Part shown: positions 1 to 6,691 of the stretch, piece by piece
How positions within the stretch are numbered: the first letter of the stretch is position 1
Layout of the letters: each line of letters starts with the position of its first letter
Origin: Pseudonocardiales bacterium
GTDB lineage: Bacteria > Actinomycetota > Actinomycetes > Mycobacteriales > Jatrophihabitantaceae
Assembly: GCA_030840415.1 (NCBI GenBank)
Contig: JAVEEO010000124.1
Coordinates: 1 to 18,291, forward strand
DNA: 18,291 bases
Direction of reading: 5' to 3'
The notes under the pieces: generated by a model
What the model saw: only the letters and a program-made list of their open reading frames with translations
What the model was told of the DNA's origin: nothing
Databases searched by the model: none
Position numbers and translations under genes: made by a program

Positions 1-58
1 CCGCGGAGTACCTGGTGGATTGTCTGCGACGCCTCTTGCCGGGGGAGGTGAGGCTGCC

Positions 59-850
59 GTGACTGCCGACCGGACTGACCTTGATATGACTGAGCCGGTG
101 CTGATTTGTGTGCTCGGCACCTTCCGGGTGATGAAGGCGGGCGCCGATGTGCCGGTGCGCAGCGGCGGCAAGACCGCGATCCTGCTCTCCAGCCTCGCGC
201 TACGGGACCAGTACCGCGCTTCCCGTGAATCCCTGTTGGAGACCTTATGGCCGGAGACCGAGGCCACGCGATCTGCGCATTCCCTGAATAGCCTGATCCA
301 CGCGTTGCGGCACACGTTCGGCGATGTGCTGGCGGGCGCGTCACCGGTCATCTACAGCGCTGGCGGCTACGAGTTGAACGTGAGCGCTGGAGTAGGGGTA
401 GACGTATCCCACTTCGATGCTCTCGCAGGGGTGGCCGAGCGGCAGCTGCGCGCCGGGGACAACGATGCTGCAGTCCGCTCGTGGCGTCGCGCTGTCGCTC
501 TGTACCACGGCGAGATCTGTGTGGCCGACGACATGTGGGCTGTCGTGCAGCGCGAGCGGGTCCGAGCTCGGTATCTGTCGTTGCTGGGCCGGTTAGCTGA
601 TCAGTACTTTCGCGAGCGCGATTACCGTGCGGCATTGGATCATGCGCTCCGGTTGCTGTCACATGATCCCTGCCGCGAAGACGCTCACCGCCTGGTAATG
701 CGCTGCCATGTCCGGCTCGGTGAGCGGGCCCAGGCGTTGCGCCAGTACCGGGTCTGCCAGCAGATTCTCGCCGCCGAGTTCGAAGCGCGCCCGGAGCCGC
801 TCACCGATGCCCTCTTCGATCGGGTGCGCCTTGACCCGTCCGAGGTCTGA
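59..850 (+). CDS. SARP-type regulator (winged helix + BTAD)
   Basis: Predicted DNA-binding transcriptional activator of the Streptomyces antibiotic regulatory protein (SARP) type. About 263 residues, the size of the short, ATPase-free SARPs. The N-terminal part (about residues 12-105, beginning ICVLGTFRV and including the LLETLWPE helix) matches the OmpR-like winged helix. The rest (about 110-255: DVSHFDAL, AVALYHGE, DPCREDAHRLVMRCH, ALRQYRVCQQIL) matches the all-helical BTAD domain. I chose the GTG at 59 because GGGGGAGGTGAGG lies just upstream at good spacing. A TTG at 20 in the same frame has no ribosome site, and the frame stays open to the window edge, so a longer protein cannot be excluded. 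CTGA-core direct repeats begin at its stop codon. Family knowledge: SARPs activate nearby biosynthetic genes; whether this one controls the distant NRPS/PKS block is inference. Confidence 0.92.
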   Translation: MTADRTDLDMTEPVLICVLGTFRVMKAGADVPVRSGGKTAILLSSLALRDQYRASRESLLETLWPETEATRSAHSLNSLIHALRHTFGDVLAGASPVIYSAGGYELNVSAGVGVDVSHFDALAGVAERQLRAGDNDAAVRSWRRAVALYHGEICVADDMWAVVQRERVRARYLSLLGRLADQYFRERDYRAALDHALRLLSHDPCREDAHRLVMRCHVRLGERAQALRQYRVCQQILAAEFEARPEPLTDALFDRVRLDPSEV

Positions 851-918
851 TCCCGACCTGACTCGAACCTGATCGCAATCTGCCTGATGAATGAGGCACG
901 TCCTGAGGGACGCCTGAT
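846..918 (+). promoter_or_regulatory. CTGA-core direct repeats, possible SARP operator
   Basis: The tetramer CTGA occurs at 847, 858, 869, 884, 903 and 914, mostly as [A/G/T]CCTGA[T/C/G]. The first three copies and the last pair are exactly 11 bp apart, that is, on one face of the helix. SARPs are known to bind short direct repeats with 11-bp spacing upstream of target promoters. The array sits immediately downstream of the SARP gene. Autoregulation or activation of a downstream gene is inference; the 15- and 19-bp gaps break the phase. Confidence 0.4.
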
Positions 919-973
919 CGCAGAACGATAGGACTGAACCACGTCGAGCCTATCGAGGAGCCGGTGTCCGAAC

Positions 974-1202
974 CATGCACTGGGCGAAGCACTCGCGAAT
1001 CGACGCGGCACGACCGTAGTCGTGCGGCTTGTGCTGGATGACCGAGGAACGTTGTCTTCATGGCGAGATTGTGGACTGGACGGGGGCGGGTACGCGCCCG
1101 GTTCGTGGCCTGGAGGCGTTGATGCCCGCCATTCGAGCATGGCTGGAGCGCGAAGGAGCAGCAGAGGAACTTCCGGTGATGCCACCGCCTCGCGCCCCAT
1201 AA
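974..1202 (+). pseudogene. Small protein gene, probably frameshifted
   Basis: Two adjacent reading frames both look coding and join into one plausible protein. The first (from 974) reads HALGEALANRR, then TTVVVRLVLDDRGTL. From about 1053 the next frame continues LHGEIVDWTGAGTRPV and GLEALMPAIRAWLERE, with a stop TAA at 1200-1202. One extra base around 1051-1056 would explain the break. Alternatively the second frame alone is an intact 54-residue ORF from ATG 1038 (MTEERCLHGE...), but no Shine-Dalgarno precedes that ATG. The ending, a short beta-hairpin-like stretch followed by a GLEALxxAxRAWLE helix, is familiar from small uncharacterised actinobacterial proteins. No function can be assigned. 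Confidence 0.4.
1008..1025. repeat. 7-bp inverted repeat, 4-nt loop
   Basis: GCACGAC (1008-1014) and GTCGTGC (1019-1025) pair perfectly around CGTA. No T-run follows. It lies inside the broken small gene, so it may have no role of its own. Confidence 0.3.
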
Positions 1203-1310
1203 CCCCGGACGCTGAAGGCCGCGGAGAGAGCGGGGGTAGGCACATGTGACAGGGGTGAAATGCGACGCCCATTCAACAATCTATGACGGACAACTATGGG
1301 AGTGATCCGC

Positions 1311-2798
1311 ATGCGTCTGACCCAACTGATCCAACGACCGCCGCGCCACCCGAAGCCGCTCCTAACGGCCGGTGTCGCGGTGCTATGCGCAGCGTCCTTC
1401 ACCCTGGGGCTGGCCACCTCTCAGGGAAACGCCCAACAAGTGCAGGCGGCCACAACCCCGGCAACGCCGCAGACTGCTACCACCGGATGCCCACAAGCTG
1501 ACCCGAAGCTGTGGCCGTTCGGAGTCGTGTGCGGCCGCGACTTCAACGTGCCGTCGCCTCCGGAGTCGCCGAGCCTGGTGCCGACCATCACCACGAAGAC
1601 GACGACCCGGATCTGGGGCACGGACCCATTCCAGCAGGCCGTCTCAGTCACCCAACACCTCTTCCCGGCCGCGCTGCCATCGACCGTGAACACCCCGACG
1701 ACACCCGCCACCGCCGCGGACCGGTCGTGGGGCCTGACCCTGGTCACCCCAGATGACCCGCTGGTAGGGATCTCGGCAACGCCGTTGATCCACTTCCCCG
1801 ACGCCGCGCCGATCCTGTTCGTGACCAAGGATGGCATCCCCAAGGTGACCCTTGACGAGATCAAGCGGATGGGGGTCACGGGCATCGTCCGGGCCAACAA
1901 GATCGACACGTTCCTGGTGGGAGCCGCGGCCAACCCCGCGGTCAAGGCCCAGCTCAGCGCCATCGGCATGAAGTTCGTCGAGGTGACCGGGAAGGACGTC
2001 TTCGAGCTCTCGAACAACGTCGACAAGCTCTATGGCAGAATCTCGAACCCCGACGAGGGCGTGCCGCAGATGGAGACCAGCGCGAGCACCGGCGGCAACG
2101 GCGCCGAGAACGTCCTGATCGGCTCGGCGGACGGCAAGGACTGGCAGTTCATCCTGCCGGCCACGCACTGGGCCTCGCACATGCCGTCGGGGCTGCTGTG
2201 GGTCCACCGGAACAGCATTCCCGCGGCGACCGTCGATGCGCTCAAGCGCCGGAACGGTCGCGCGCTGATCTACGTGTTCGGAGCGGCGCCCCAGGTCTCC
2301 GCGTCGGTCATCAAGCAGCTCAACCAGTACGGCAGCGTGACCCGAATCGACGCCGACGACGCGGTCGCCTTCAACACCCCGCCCACCAGCACCCCAGAGA
2401 ACACGGCCCTCGCGTTCTCCAAGATGTGGGACCCGACGGGCATGGTGGGCTGGAACATCGTCGGACCCGGCCACGGCTTCACCTTGGTGAACATCAACAA
2501 CTGGCAGGGCGCGGTCGTCTCCGCTCCCCTGTCCCATCTGGGCTTCCACGCACCACTGTTGTTGACGGACAGCTCCACGACGCTTCCGTCGTTCCTCGAG
2601 GGCTACTTCACATCGGTGGCGCCGACCTTCCTGACCACCCCGGCCGACGGGCCCTACAACATGACCTTCCTGGTCGGCGACTGGAAGAGCCTTTCCTGGC
2701 CGCTCCAAGCCCACATCGACAACATTTCGGAGATGGCGAACCGGCGCGTCTGGATCCAGACCACCGGCGGTCGCTACAGCGACTCCGGTCAACCGTAG
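1311..2798 (+). CDS. Secreted protein with cell-wall-binding-2-like repeats
   Basis: Predicted exported protein of about 495 residues. The N-terminus has a signal peptide: a basic stretch (QRPPRHPKP), a hydrophobic core (LLTAGVAVLCAASFTLG), and likely cleavage around residues 40-46 (AQQVQAA). The mature part carries at least two degenerate units resembling cell wall binding repeat 2 (PF04122-type). One begins TRIWGTDPFQQAVSVTQHLFP, with APILFVTKDGIPKVTLDEI; another reads SGLLWVHRNSIPAATVDALK, VFGAAPQVSASVIKQL, SVTRIDADDAVA, APLLLTDSSTTLPSF. This alternation (gap-IL-x-lit / lk-x-n / i-x-v-f-G / l-x-x-x-G-x-v-t-R-i) is the family pattern. The ATG at 1311 has GGGAG about 8 nt upstream; an in-frame ATG at 1296 has none. 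It likely acts at the cell surface. The substrate is unknown and no catalytic motif was seen. Confidence 0.85.
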   Translation: MRLTQLIQRPPRHPKPLLTAGVAVLCAASFTLGLATSQGNAQQVQAATTPATPQTATTGCPQADPKLWPFGVVCGRDFNVPSPPESPSLVPTITTKTTTRIWGTDPFQQAVSVTQHLFPAALPSTVNTPTTPATAADRSWGLTLVTPDDPLVGISATPLIHFPDAAPILFVTKDGIPKVTLDEIKRMGVTGIVRANKIDTFLVGAAANPAVKAQLSAIGMKFVEVTGKDVFELSNNVDKLYGRISNPDEGVPQMETSASTGGNGAENVLIGSADGKDWQFILPATHWASHMPSGLLWVHRNSIPAATVDALKRRNGRALIYVFGAAPQVSASVIKQLNQYGSVTRIDADDAVAFNTPPTSTPENTALAFSKMWDPTGMVGWNIVGPGHGFTLVNINNWQGAVVSAPLSHLGFHAPLLLTDSSTTLPSFLEGYFTSVAPTFLTTPADGPYNMTFLVGDWKSLSWPLQAHIDNISEMANRRVWIQTTGGRYSDSGQP

Positions 2799-2820
2799 GC
2801 TCCGCAGTTCGCTGACGTGC

Positions 2821-2842
2821 CCGGACGGTGCACCCCGTCCGG
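2821..2842 (+). terminator. Hairpin terminator after secreted protein gene
   Basis: A perfect 8-bp stem CCGGACGG / CCGTCCGG with a 6-nt loop lies 23 nt after the stop codon at 2798. It has no U-tract, which is common for actinobacterial terminators. Confidence 0.6.
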
Positions 2843-2877
2843 AAACGCAAAGGCCGCGCCGATTCACCAGTCGCCGA

Positions 2878-2918
2878 AACCGCGCTCGGCCCGTTCGTAG
2901 AGCGGGCCGAGCGCGTGC
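2878..2918. terminator. Strong bidirectional hairpin between convergent genes
   Basis: CGCGCTCGGCCCG (2881-2893) pairs perfectly with 2903-2915 over 13 bp. The loop can close further by T-G, T-A and C-G pairs to a 3-nt tip. It lies between the plus-strand gene ending at 2798 and the minus-strand gene ending at 2958, so it can stop transcription from both sides. Confidence 0.7.
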
Positions 2919-2957
2919 TTGCGGGGGTGGGCGGTGAGGACGTGGGCTCAGTGGTGG

Positions 2958-3875
2958 CTAATCAGCGCCGAGGACCTGAAAGCTCTGGCTGACGAAGACG
3001 TGGTGCGGCCAGTTGACGCCGATGTTATGGACTTCATACTCGCCGTTGCTTAGTTGGACAACACGGTCAACGACGCCTCCCGGGTAGGCGGCCAGCGCGG
3101 CTTCGGTCGCCTTGTTCGCTGTCGTTCCGCTGACGATCGTCCCCGACCCCTCGGTGTAGTTCGTCGGGACCTGCCCGACCTGCTTAGACGTGGTCGGCGC
3201 ACCTTGCTGGAACGGGATCACCCCTGCCGCCGAGGAGGCCGCAGTTCCGCCGCTGCCAGTCGATTGCACGGTGACCTGGGTCGCGGTGATGGTAGTTCCG
3301 TTGGTCGTGCCCAGTACCAGGACCGGTTCGCCTGTCGTGATCGAGCTCGCCGCGGTCGAGCTCGTTCCGTTCTGGTAGGTGGTGGAGGACGCCTCGTTGA
3401 CGGTCACCTTCTGGCCCGTTGCTGTCGTCAGGGTGAAGCCCGACGTGGACATGCTGGCGACCGTGCCGGATGCTCCTCCTGCGGCTGGTCCAGACCGAGC
3501 GTTGGAACCGCCGCCGCCGAATCCCGGACGGCCGGCGGCGCCGTTGCCGGGCGCCGGGTTTCCTGCTGCCGCCGAGGTGGGCGTGGTAGACGTGCTCGAC
3601 GTGCCCAGAGCGATGGACAGTGCGATCACCGCACACGTCAGCGCAGCGGCCGCGATCCACGTTATCTTCTTCGACAGCAACCGCCGCAGCCTCGGCCAGC
3701 GTGCCTGGTTGGCCATGGTCACCGCCTCCGACTTGTCTGGCGAAGCCGTGGGCGGGGGAGGCGGCGCCGCGCCGGGGCCGGCCGGACTTCCAGGCATCGA
3801 CGGCCCATACATCGCGCTAGACACCGGGCGAGCGGCAAGGGTCTCGTGCGGGCCTGTTGGCTCGTAATCGTTCAT
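2958..3875 (-). CDS. Membrane-anchored protein, DUF5666- and PepSY-like
   Basis: About 305 residues. A proline-rich, probably cytoplasmic N-terminus (GPGAAPPPPPT) leads to one transmembrane helix (about 71-91, ITWIAAAALTCAVIALSIAL). A Ser/Thr/Gly/Pro-rich linker follows. Next is a small beta domain (about 134-205: SGTVASMSTSGFTLTTATGQ, EPVLVLGTTNGTTITATQVT) of the DUF5666 type. The C-terminus (about 240-305: NKATEAALAAYPGGVVDRVV, NGEYEVHNIG, VFVSQSFQVLGAD) resembles a PepSY repeat, a fold often found in extracytoplasmic or inhibitory modules. The start is supported by AAAGGAG 8 nt upstream of the ATG. The protein probably faces the cell exterior; its function is unknown. It is convergent with the secreted repeat protein. 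Confidence 0.85.
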   Translation of the reverse strand: MNDYEPTGPHETLAARPVSSAMYGPSMPGSPAGPGAAPPPPPTASPDKSEAVTMANQARWPRLRRLLSKKITWIAAAALTCAVIALSIALGTSSTSTTPTSAAAGNPAPGNGAAGRPGFGGGGSNARSGPAAGGASGTVASMSTSGFTLTTATGQKVTVNEASSTTYQNGTSSTAASSITTGEPVLVLGTTNGTTITATQVTVQSTGSGGTAASSAAGVIPFQQGAPTTSKQVGQVPTNYTEGSGTIVSGTTANKATEAALAAYPGGVVDRVVQLSNGEYEVHNIGVNWPHHVFVSQSFQVLGAD

Positions 3876-4242
3876 GATGGTGCTCCTTTGACTCAGACAA
3901 CTACCGAAGCCTGGCCGCCGTTTCTTGGAGGTCCCTGAAGGCTGCCTGTGATTCGAGCGTGAGTGCTCAGAACCCTCCTGCCGCTACATGGCACTGCCCG
4001 CCTTCGGCACGCGTGGGTGAAGTGCGAGGCCGACGGCCTCGAACACCCCACTGCGACGCCGGGGGTCCGTCGGCGTCCGCACAGACAGCTTCCGCGCGGA
4101 CTACTCGAGAACCGACGCCCGGCCGATCCGGGTACACCCGGATCGGCCCACGCTGTTTCCCAGGCGAGCTGCGGCACCTACGCAGACACCGCCAGCAGGG
4201 CGCGAGGCGGCAGGCGCAGAGTGCTCGCGGCCCTACTAAAAG
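3876..4242. other. Intergenic stretch with two hairpins
   Basis: I see no convincing gene in either strand here. It holds the hairpins at 4025-4041 (7-bp stem CGAGGCC, 3-nt loop) and 4121-4148, and must carry the promoter of the minus-strand gene starting at 3875, though no clear -35/-10 pair was found. Confidence 0.5.
4121..4148 (-). terminator. 12-bp perfect hairpin, probable terminator
   Basis: GGCCGATCCGGG (4121-4132) pairs perfectly with 4137-4148 around a TACA loop. It is about 95 nt downstream of the minus-strand small membrane protein gene (stop at 4243) and would separate it from the next minus-strand gene. No T-run. Confidence 0.55.
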
Positions 4243-4524
4243 CTAGCCGGAGAACGCCCGCTTGTAATAGACGTAACCATTCAGTGCGGTCAGGATCGCA
4301 AATATGTCACCGAATACCACCGAGAGAAAGACGGCGCTGACGGTCTGCCAGCCGGTTATGTCCTGGCTCGAGCCGCTCTGAGGGCTGCCAAACGGAGAGT
4401 ATTGCCGGTAATTGGGACGGTAGGTGTTGTCCAAATAACTCAACAGCATGGTCCCAGTCCGGGCGCTGGCGGCCATGGTCGGCGTGTCGGTGGTGTTGCC
4501 GCCTTGCGCCGCCACGGGTTCCAT
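4243..4524 (-). CDS. Small membrane protein, unknown
   Basis: 93 residues. The first 60 are polar, rich in Ser, Thr, Gln and Tyr (TYRPNYRQYSPFGSP). They are followed by one hydrophobic segment (about 61-84, TVSAVFLSVVFGDIFAILTA) and a short basic tail (YYKRAFSG), which suggests a single-pass or tail-anchored membrane protein. The ATG at 4524 is the first start after an in-frame stop; GGCGGGAG lies only 3 nt upstream, so the ribosome site is imperfect. It lies 81 bp downstream of another minus-strand membrane protein gene and may be cotranscribed. No family recognised. Composition is less biased than in neighbouring genes, so a decaying gene is possible. Confidence 0.5.
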   Translation of the reverse strand: MEPVAAQGGNTTDTPTMAASARTGTMLLSYLDNTYRPNYRQYSPFGSPQSGSSQDITGWQTVSAVFLSVVFGDIFAILTALNGYVYYKRAFSG

Positions 4525-4601
4525 GAACTCCCGCCGTTGTATGAAGAGCTAATCCAGACTTGGTTGTCCTCACCTCGGGCCACGGTGACTTCGTTGTCAG
4601 C
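4512..4601 (-). pseudogene. Beta-propeller-like repeat remnant
   Basis: In a frame not used by either flanking gene, the minus strand reads DNEVTVARGEDNQVWISSSY, then NGGSSWNPW. This closely follows the consensus of one blade of PLL/tachylectin-type propellers (V-x-x-RG-x-D-N-x-V-W-x-x-x-x-x-G-x-S-W-x-x-W), close also to Asp-box repeats. Only one blade of about 30 residues is present. Upstream the frame overlaps the 151-residue gene, and downstream it turns into unlike sequence. Likely a fragment of a lost lectin or glycan-binding gene; chance resemblance is possible. Confidence 0.3.
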
Positions 4602-4605
4602 CTGA

Positions 4606-5061
4606 TCAGGCCACGAGAGCGATGTTGCGCGCATAGATCTCGACTTCGGCGCCGCCGAGTCCACGAAGCAGCAAGGAGTAGGAGACGGTGTCACAGTCGA
4701 AGCTCGCCGGGTGCAGCCTGTCCCCGCGTACGCGACGGTTGAGCAGATCGACCGTACGGCGGCTGATGCCGCGTAGTGCAAGACGGCGACCGTCGGACAG
4801 CTCGAGCGCGATACCGTTCGGCGCTGAGGAAACCACTACGACATGCCCCGCACGGCCTGCCAGGTAGTGGGCAAGGTCCTTTTCCAGGCGGCGACGCTCC
4901 TCCCGCGCGACCGCTTCCAGGTGCACGTCGAGCTCGCCGAACTCTTGCATCCCGAGCACCTGTGCCACGGGGTTGAGTGCCGCGTGTCGCGTCTGCCGGT
5001 ATCTTGCGGAGGCCGCGACGATGGCGGCGACTGCCATTGCGACGCATAGGATAGCGGGCAT
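4606..5061 (-). CDS. Membrane-anchored small protein, unknown
   Basis: 151 residues. A single N-terminal transmembrane or signal-anchor helix (about 2-19, PAILCVAMAVAAIVAASA) precedes a soluble domain. That domain contains a charged helix (about 43-66, HLEAVAREERRRLEKDLAHY) and then an alternating beta region (GHVVVVSSAPNGIALELSDG, RRLALRGIS, AEVEIYARNIALVA). The start is well supported by AAAGGAGG 8 nt before the ATG, nearly the same ribosome site as the 2958-3875 gene has. It is the first gene of a possible minus-strand pair with the 93-residue membrane protein. No family recognised; the charged helix could mediate oligomerisation. Confidence 0.7.
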   Translation of the reverse strand: MPAILCVAMAVAAIVAASARYRQTRHAALNPVAQVLGMQEFGELDVHLEAVAREERRRLEKDLAHYLAGRAGHVVVVSSAPNGIALELSDGRRLALRGISRRTVDLLNRRVRGDRLHPASFDCDTVSYSLLLRGLGGAEVEIYARNIALVA

Positions 5062-5522
5062 TCTAAATGCCTCCTTTGAGATGGTGTTCGCTTACCTGCC
5101 TGGCTTGGACTGGACGGATGGCGGCCGGTGCCTGACCACCACCTGGCGGTCATGCGCTCGCCAGTACTTGCTCGCGCTCAAGCCTGGTGCGATATCTCGG
5201 CAATGTCGCCAGTGCGAGCGGTCATCGGTGGATCGGGCTGGTGCTACCGCGGGGATACCTGTTAACCGGTATCGCCTGGAATCAAGCTTCGGCGCCGACC
5301 TTGGCTAGGAGGCGATGGCGATGTGCTCGGAGACAGGTCAGCGAGCCGGCCCGGCTGGCGTCGGGCACCACAGTGGCTTACCGGAGCGTTCCCCGGGCGC
5401 TTCCGGCGATCGCATGTGGTTCCCGCTGGCAGGTACCCACAACGGTCGCTGACCAGGAAGACCAAACGGCGCTCAGATCGCAAGATTGAAGGTGCGCGTT
5501 CGCGCCTGACCTGGAGGTGAAG
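5062..5522. other. Divergent intergenic region
   Basis: This 461-bp gap separates a minus-strand gene from the plus-strand VIT-like gene. It contains a GATACC/GGTATC inverted repeat with an 8-nt spacer (5254-5273), the possible small ORF at 5321-5452, and a bulged 8-bp hairpin (5381-5406). No clear promoter pair was identified. Confidence 0.45.
5321..5452 (+). CDS. Possible 43-residue small ORF with strong RBS
   Basis: AGGAGG (5307-5312) stands 8 nt before the ATG at 5321; a second ATG at 5315 is too close. The ORF reads MCSETGQRAGPAGVGHHSG at the N-terminus and MWFPLAGTHNGR at the C-terminus. Third-position GC is only about 70 percent, no better than background, so the ribosome site is the sole support. 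It lies 70 bp upstream of the VIT-like gene and contains a hairpin, so it could be a leader ORF. Low certainty. Confidence 0.25.
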   Translation: MCSETGQRAGPAGVGHHSGLPERSPGASGDRMWFPLAGTHNGR

Positions 5523-6017
5523 ATGGCTGACGCCGGTGCGGCTTTGTCGGACAAGTTCCTGCTACAACGAGTCCAGCCCGCGATGACCGGGTTGATCGAC
5601 GGATCGCTGTCGACGCTAGCTCCCATCTTCGCCGTTGCGCTCGCGACGCACCAACCGCACTATGCGTTCTTCGCGGGGCTAGCCACGGCCATCGGGGCAG
5701 GCGTAAGCATGGCGTTCTCGGAGGGTCTGTCCGACACCGGGGATCTGACCGGTCGTGGCAATCCCTACCGACGTGGCTTGATCACGGGATTCGGCACTTT
5801 CTTCGGCGGGTTCCTACATACGCTGCCGTTTCTCATCCCGCAGTACCGGGCTGCGCTACTGGTCGCGGCCGTGACTGTCGCCCTGGAGCTCCTGACGCTT
5901 GCGTCGATTCGCTGGCGCCTGTTCCACGCTGGCTTCCTCAGCTCGTTTGCCTCGGTCACGGTGGGTGGAGCGATCATTGCCGGCGTCAGCACACTCCTCG
6001 GGGTCGCGGCTGGTTGA
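5523..6017 (+). CDS. VIT1/CCC1-family membrane protein
   Basis: 164 residues with about five hydrophobic segments: APIFAVALA, YAFFAGLATAIGAGVSMAF, ITGFGTFFGGFLHTLPFL, ALLVAAVTVALELLTLASI, VGGAIIAGVSTLLGVAAG. GLIDGSLSTLAPIFAVAL followed by GAGVSMAFSEGLSD matches the first helices of VIT1/CCC1-type transporters, where the GxSMAxSE motif lies in helix 2. Family knowledge: iron and manganese transport into storage compartments, or export, in other organisms. This actinobacterial form lacks the cytoplasmic metal-binding domain, so the substrate is uncertain. The ATG at 5523 follows TGGAGG at 5-nt spacing; a GTG at 5517 overlaps the ribosome site. It stands alone, with no partner nearby. Confidence 0.82.
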   Translation: MADAGAALSDKFLLQRVQPAMTGLIDGSLSTLAPIFAVALATHQPHYAFFAGLATAIGAGVSMAFSEGLSDTGDLTGRGNPYRRGLITGFGTFFGGFLHTLPFLIPQYRAALLVAAVTVALELLTLASIRWRLFHAGFLSSFASVTVGGAIIAGVSTLLGVAAG

Positions 6018-6169
6018 CCGGTCACCAGTTCAGTGGAACCTCGGTAAGGCGCTGGCGCTGGGCGCATGTGGAAGGCCGGGCGTTCTACGCCGGCAAGCAA
6101 ATTATCACCGATCCACCTCGGGTGGTGTACTGGCCTGGCGGATCACGCCGAGCGCGCGGAATCAATCGT

Positions 6170-6238
6170 TCAGGCCCCGTTGACGGAGGCGGTGCGGGCC
6201 CAATACTTGAAGCTGCGTGTGACTGCGGTGGCCGTCAT
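6170..6238 (-). CDS. Possible 22-residue ORF coupled to a 14-residue ORF
   Basis: The ATG at 6238 overlaps the stop of the preceding 14-codon ORF as ATGA. It reads MTATAVTRSFK, then YWARTASVNGA. There is no independent ribosome site, so it would depend on translational coupling. Too short for any assignment, and may be chance. Confidence 0.2.
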   Translation of the reverse strand: MTATAVTRSFKYWARTASVNGA

Positions 6239-6279
6239 CCGTTGGCAAGCTCCGCAGTCAGCTCGTGGTGGCTGCCCAT
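6235..6279 (-). CDS. Possible 14-residue mini-ORF with strong RBS
   Basis: AAGGAGG lies 8 nt before the ATG at 6279, one of the best Shine-Dalgarno matches in the window, and leads into MGSHHELTAELANG and stop. The stop overlaps a further ATG. It follows the 57-residue ORF on the same strand by 53 bp. It could be a leader peptide, a truncated gene or a real mini-gene. Confidence 0.25.
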   Translation of the reverse strand: MGSHHELTAELANG

Positions 6280-6332
6280 GTCAGCGGCCTCCTTCACGCC
6301 GTCGACCTGGCTTGCCGCTGCTTAGCAGCCGG

Positions 6333-6506
6333 TCACGATCCGTTCGCCGAAATCCATGCGAGCAATGTCAGAAGGGATGAGGCGGGCACGATCGCCCGGA
6401 ATTCCTGGCCGTCACGGGCACCCTTTGCAATGACGTTTCCGAGACCGTCGACCTGTACTCGGAAGCCTGATGCCCGCACGATCTCGGCCGCTTGCGTCAC
6501 GCTCAT
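6333..6506 (-). CDS. 57-residue small protein, unknown
   Basis: Encoded on the minus strand: MSVTQAAEIVRASGFRVQVD, then GLGNVIAKGARDGQEFRAIV, then PASSLLTLLAWISANGS. It looks coding: an amphipathic helix, a two-strand beta element, then a hydrophobic helix. Its ATG overlaps the stop of the upstream ORF as ATGA, typical of translational coupling. The nearest ribosome-site-like run is AAAAGGCAAG inside the upstream ORF. No family recognised. Paired small genes of this kind are common in phages and integrative elements. Confidence 0.5.
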   Translation of the reverse strand: MSVTQAAEIVRASGFRVQVDGLGNVIAKGARDGQEFRAIVPASSLLTLLAWISANGS

Positions 6507-6691
6507 GATCTTGCCTTTTCTGCCAGTGACTGGCTTGCTAAGAGAGATGTCTGATGACGGGCGACACCGCTGGCCATCAAAGCTGCGCTTGCGGCTCTGA
6601 GGATGTCTTGCATCAGGGGTCGGTGTTTGCGCACGAGAACAGCGTCGCGTAATGCGCCTGCCACCGCATCACCGCCAGCGGTTGTCACGAC
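6503..6691 (-). CDS. Small helical protein, unknown, possibly truncated
   Basis: Reads TTAGGDAVAGALRDAVLVRK, then HRPLMQDILRAASAALMASG, ending SQSLAEKARS. It is mostly helical and looks coding. The GTG at 6691 is used as start, but no good ribosome site was found; the frame is open to an ATG at 6769 that would overlap the lamin-tail fragment on the other strand. Its sense ends where that fragment begins, so its 5' end may have been cut by recombination near 6700. Its stop overlaps the next gene's start (ATGA). Function unknown. Confidence 0.4.
   Translation of the reverse strand, partial: VVTTAGGDAVAGALRDAVLVRKHRPLMQDILRAASAALMASGVARHQTSLLASQSLAEKARS

Noticed and set aside
1644..2867. 407-codon open frame on the minus strand
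   Set aside because: Lies opposite the signal-peptide-bearing CWB2-like protein and is Arg/Gly/Asp/Val-rich, typical of an antisense frame in GC-rich DNA.
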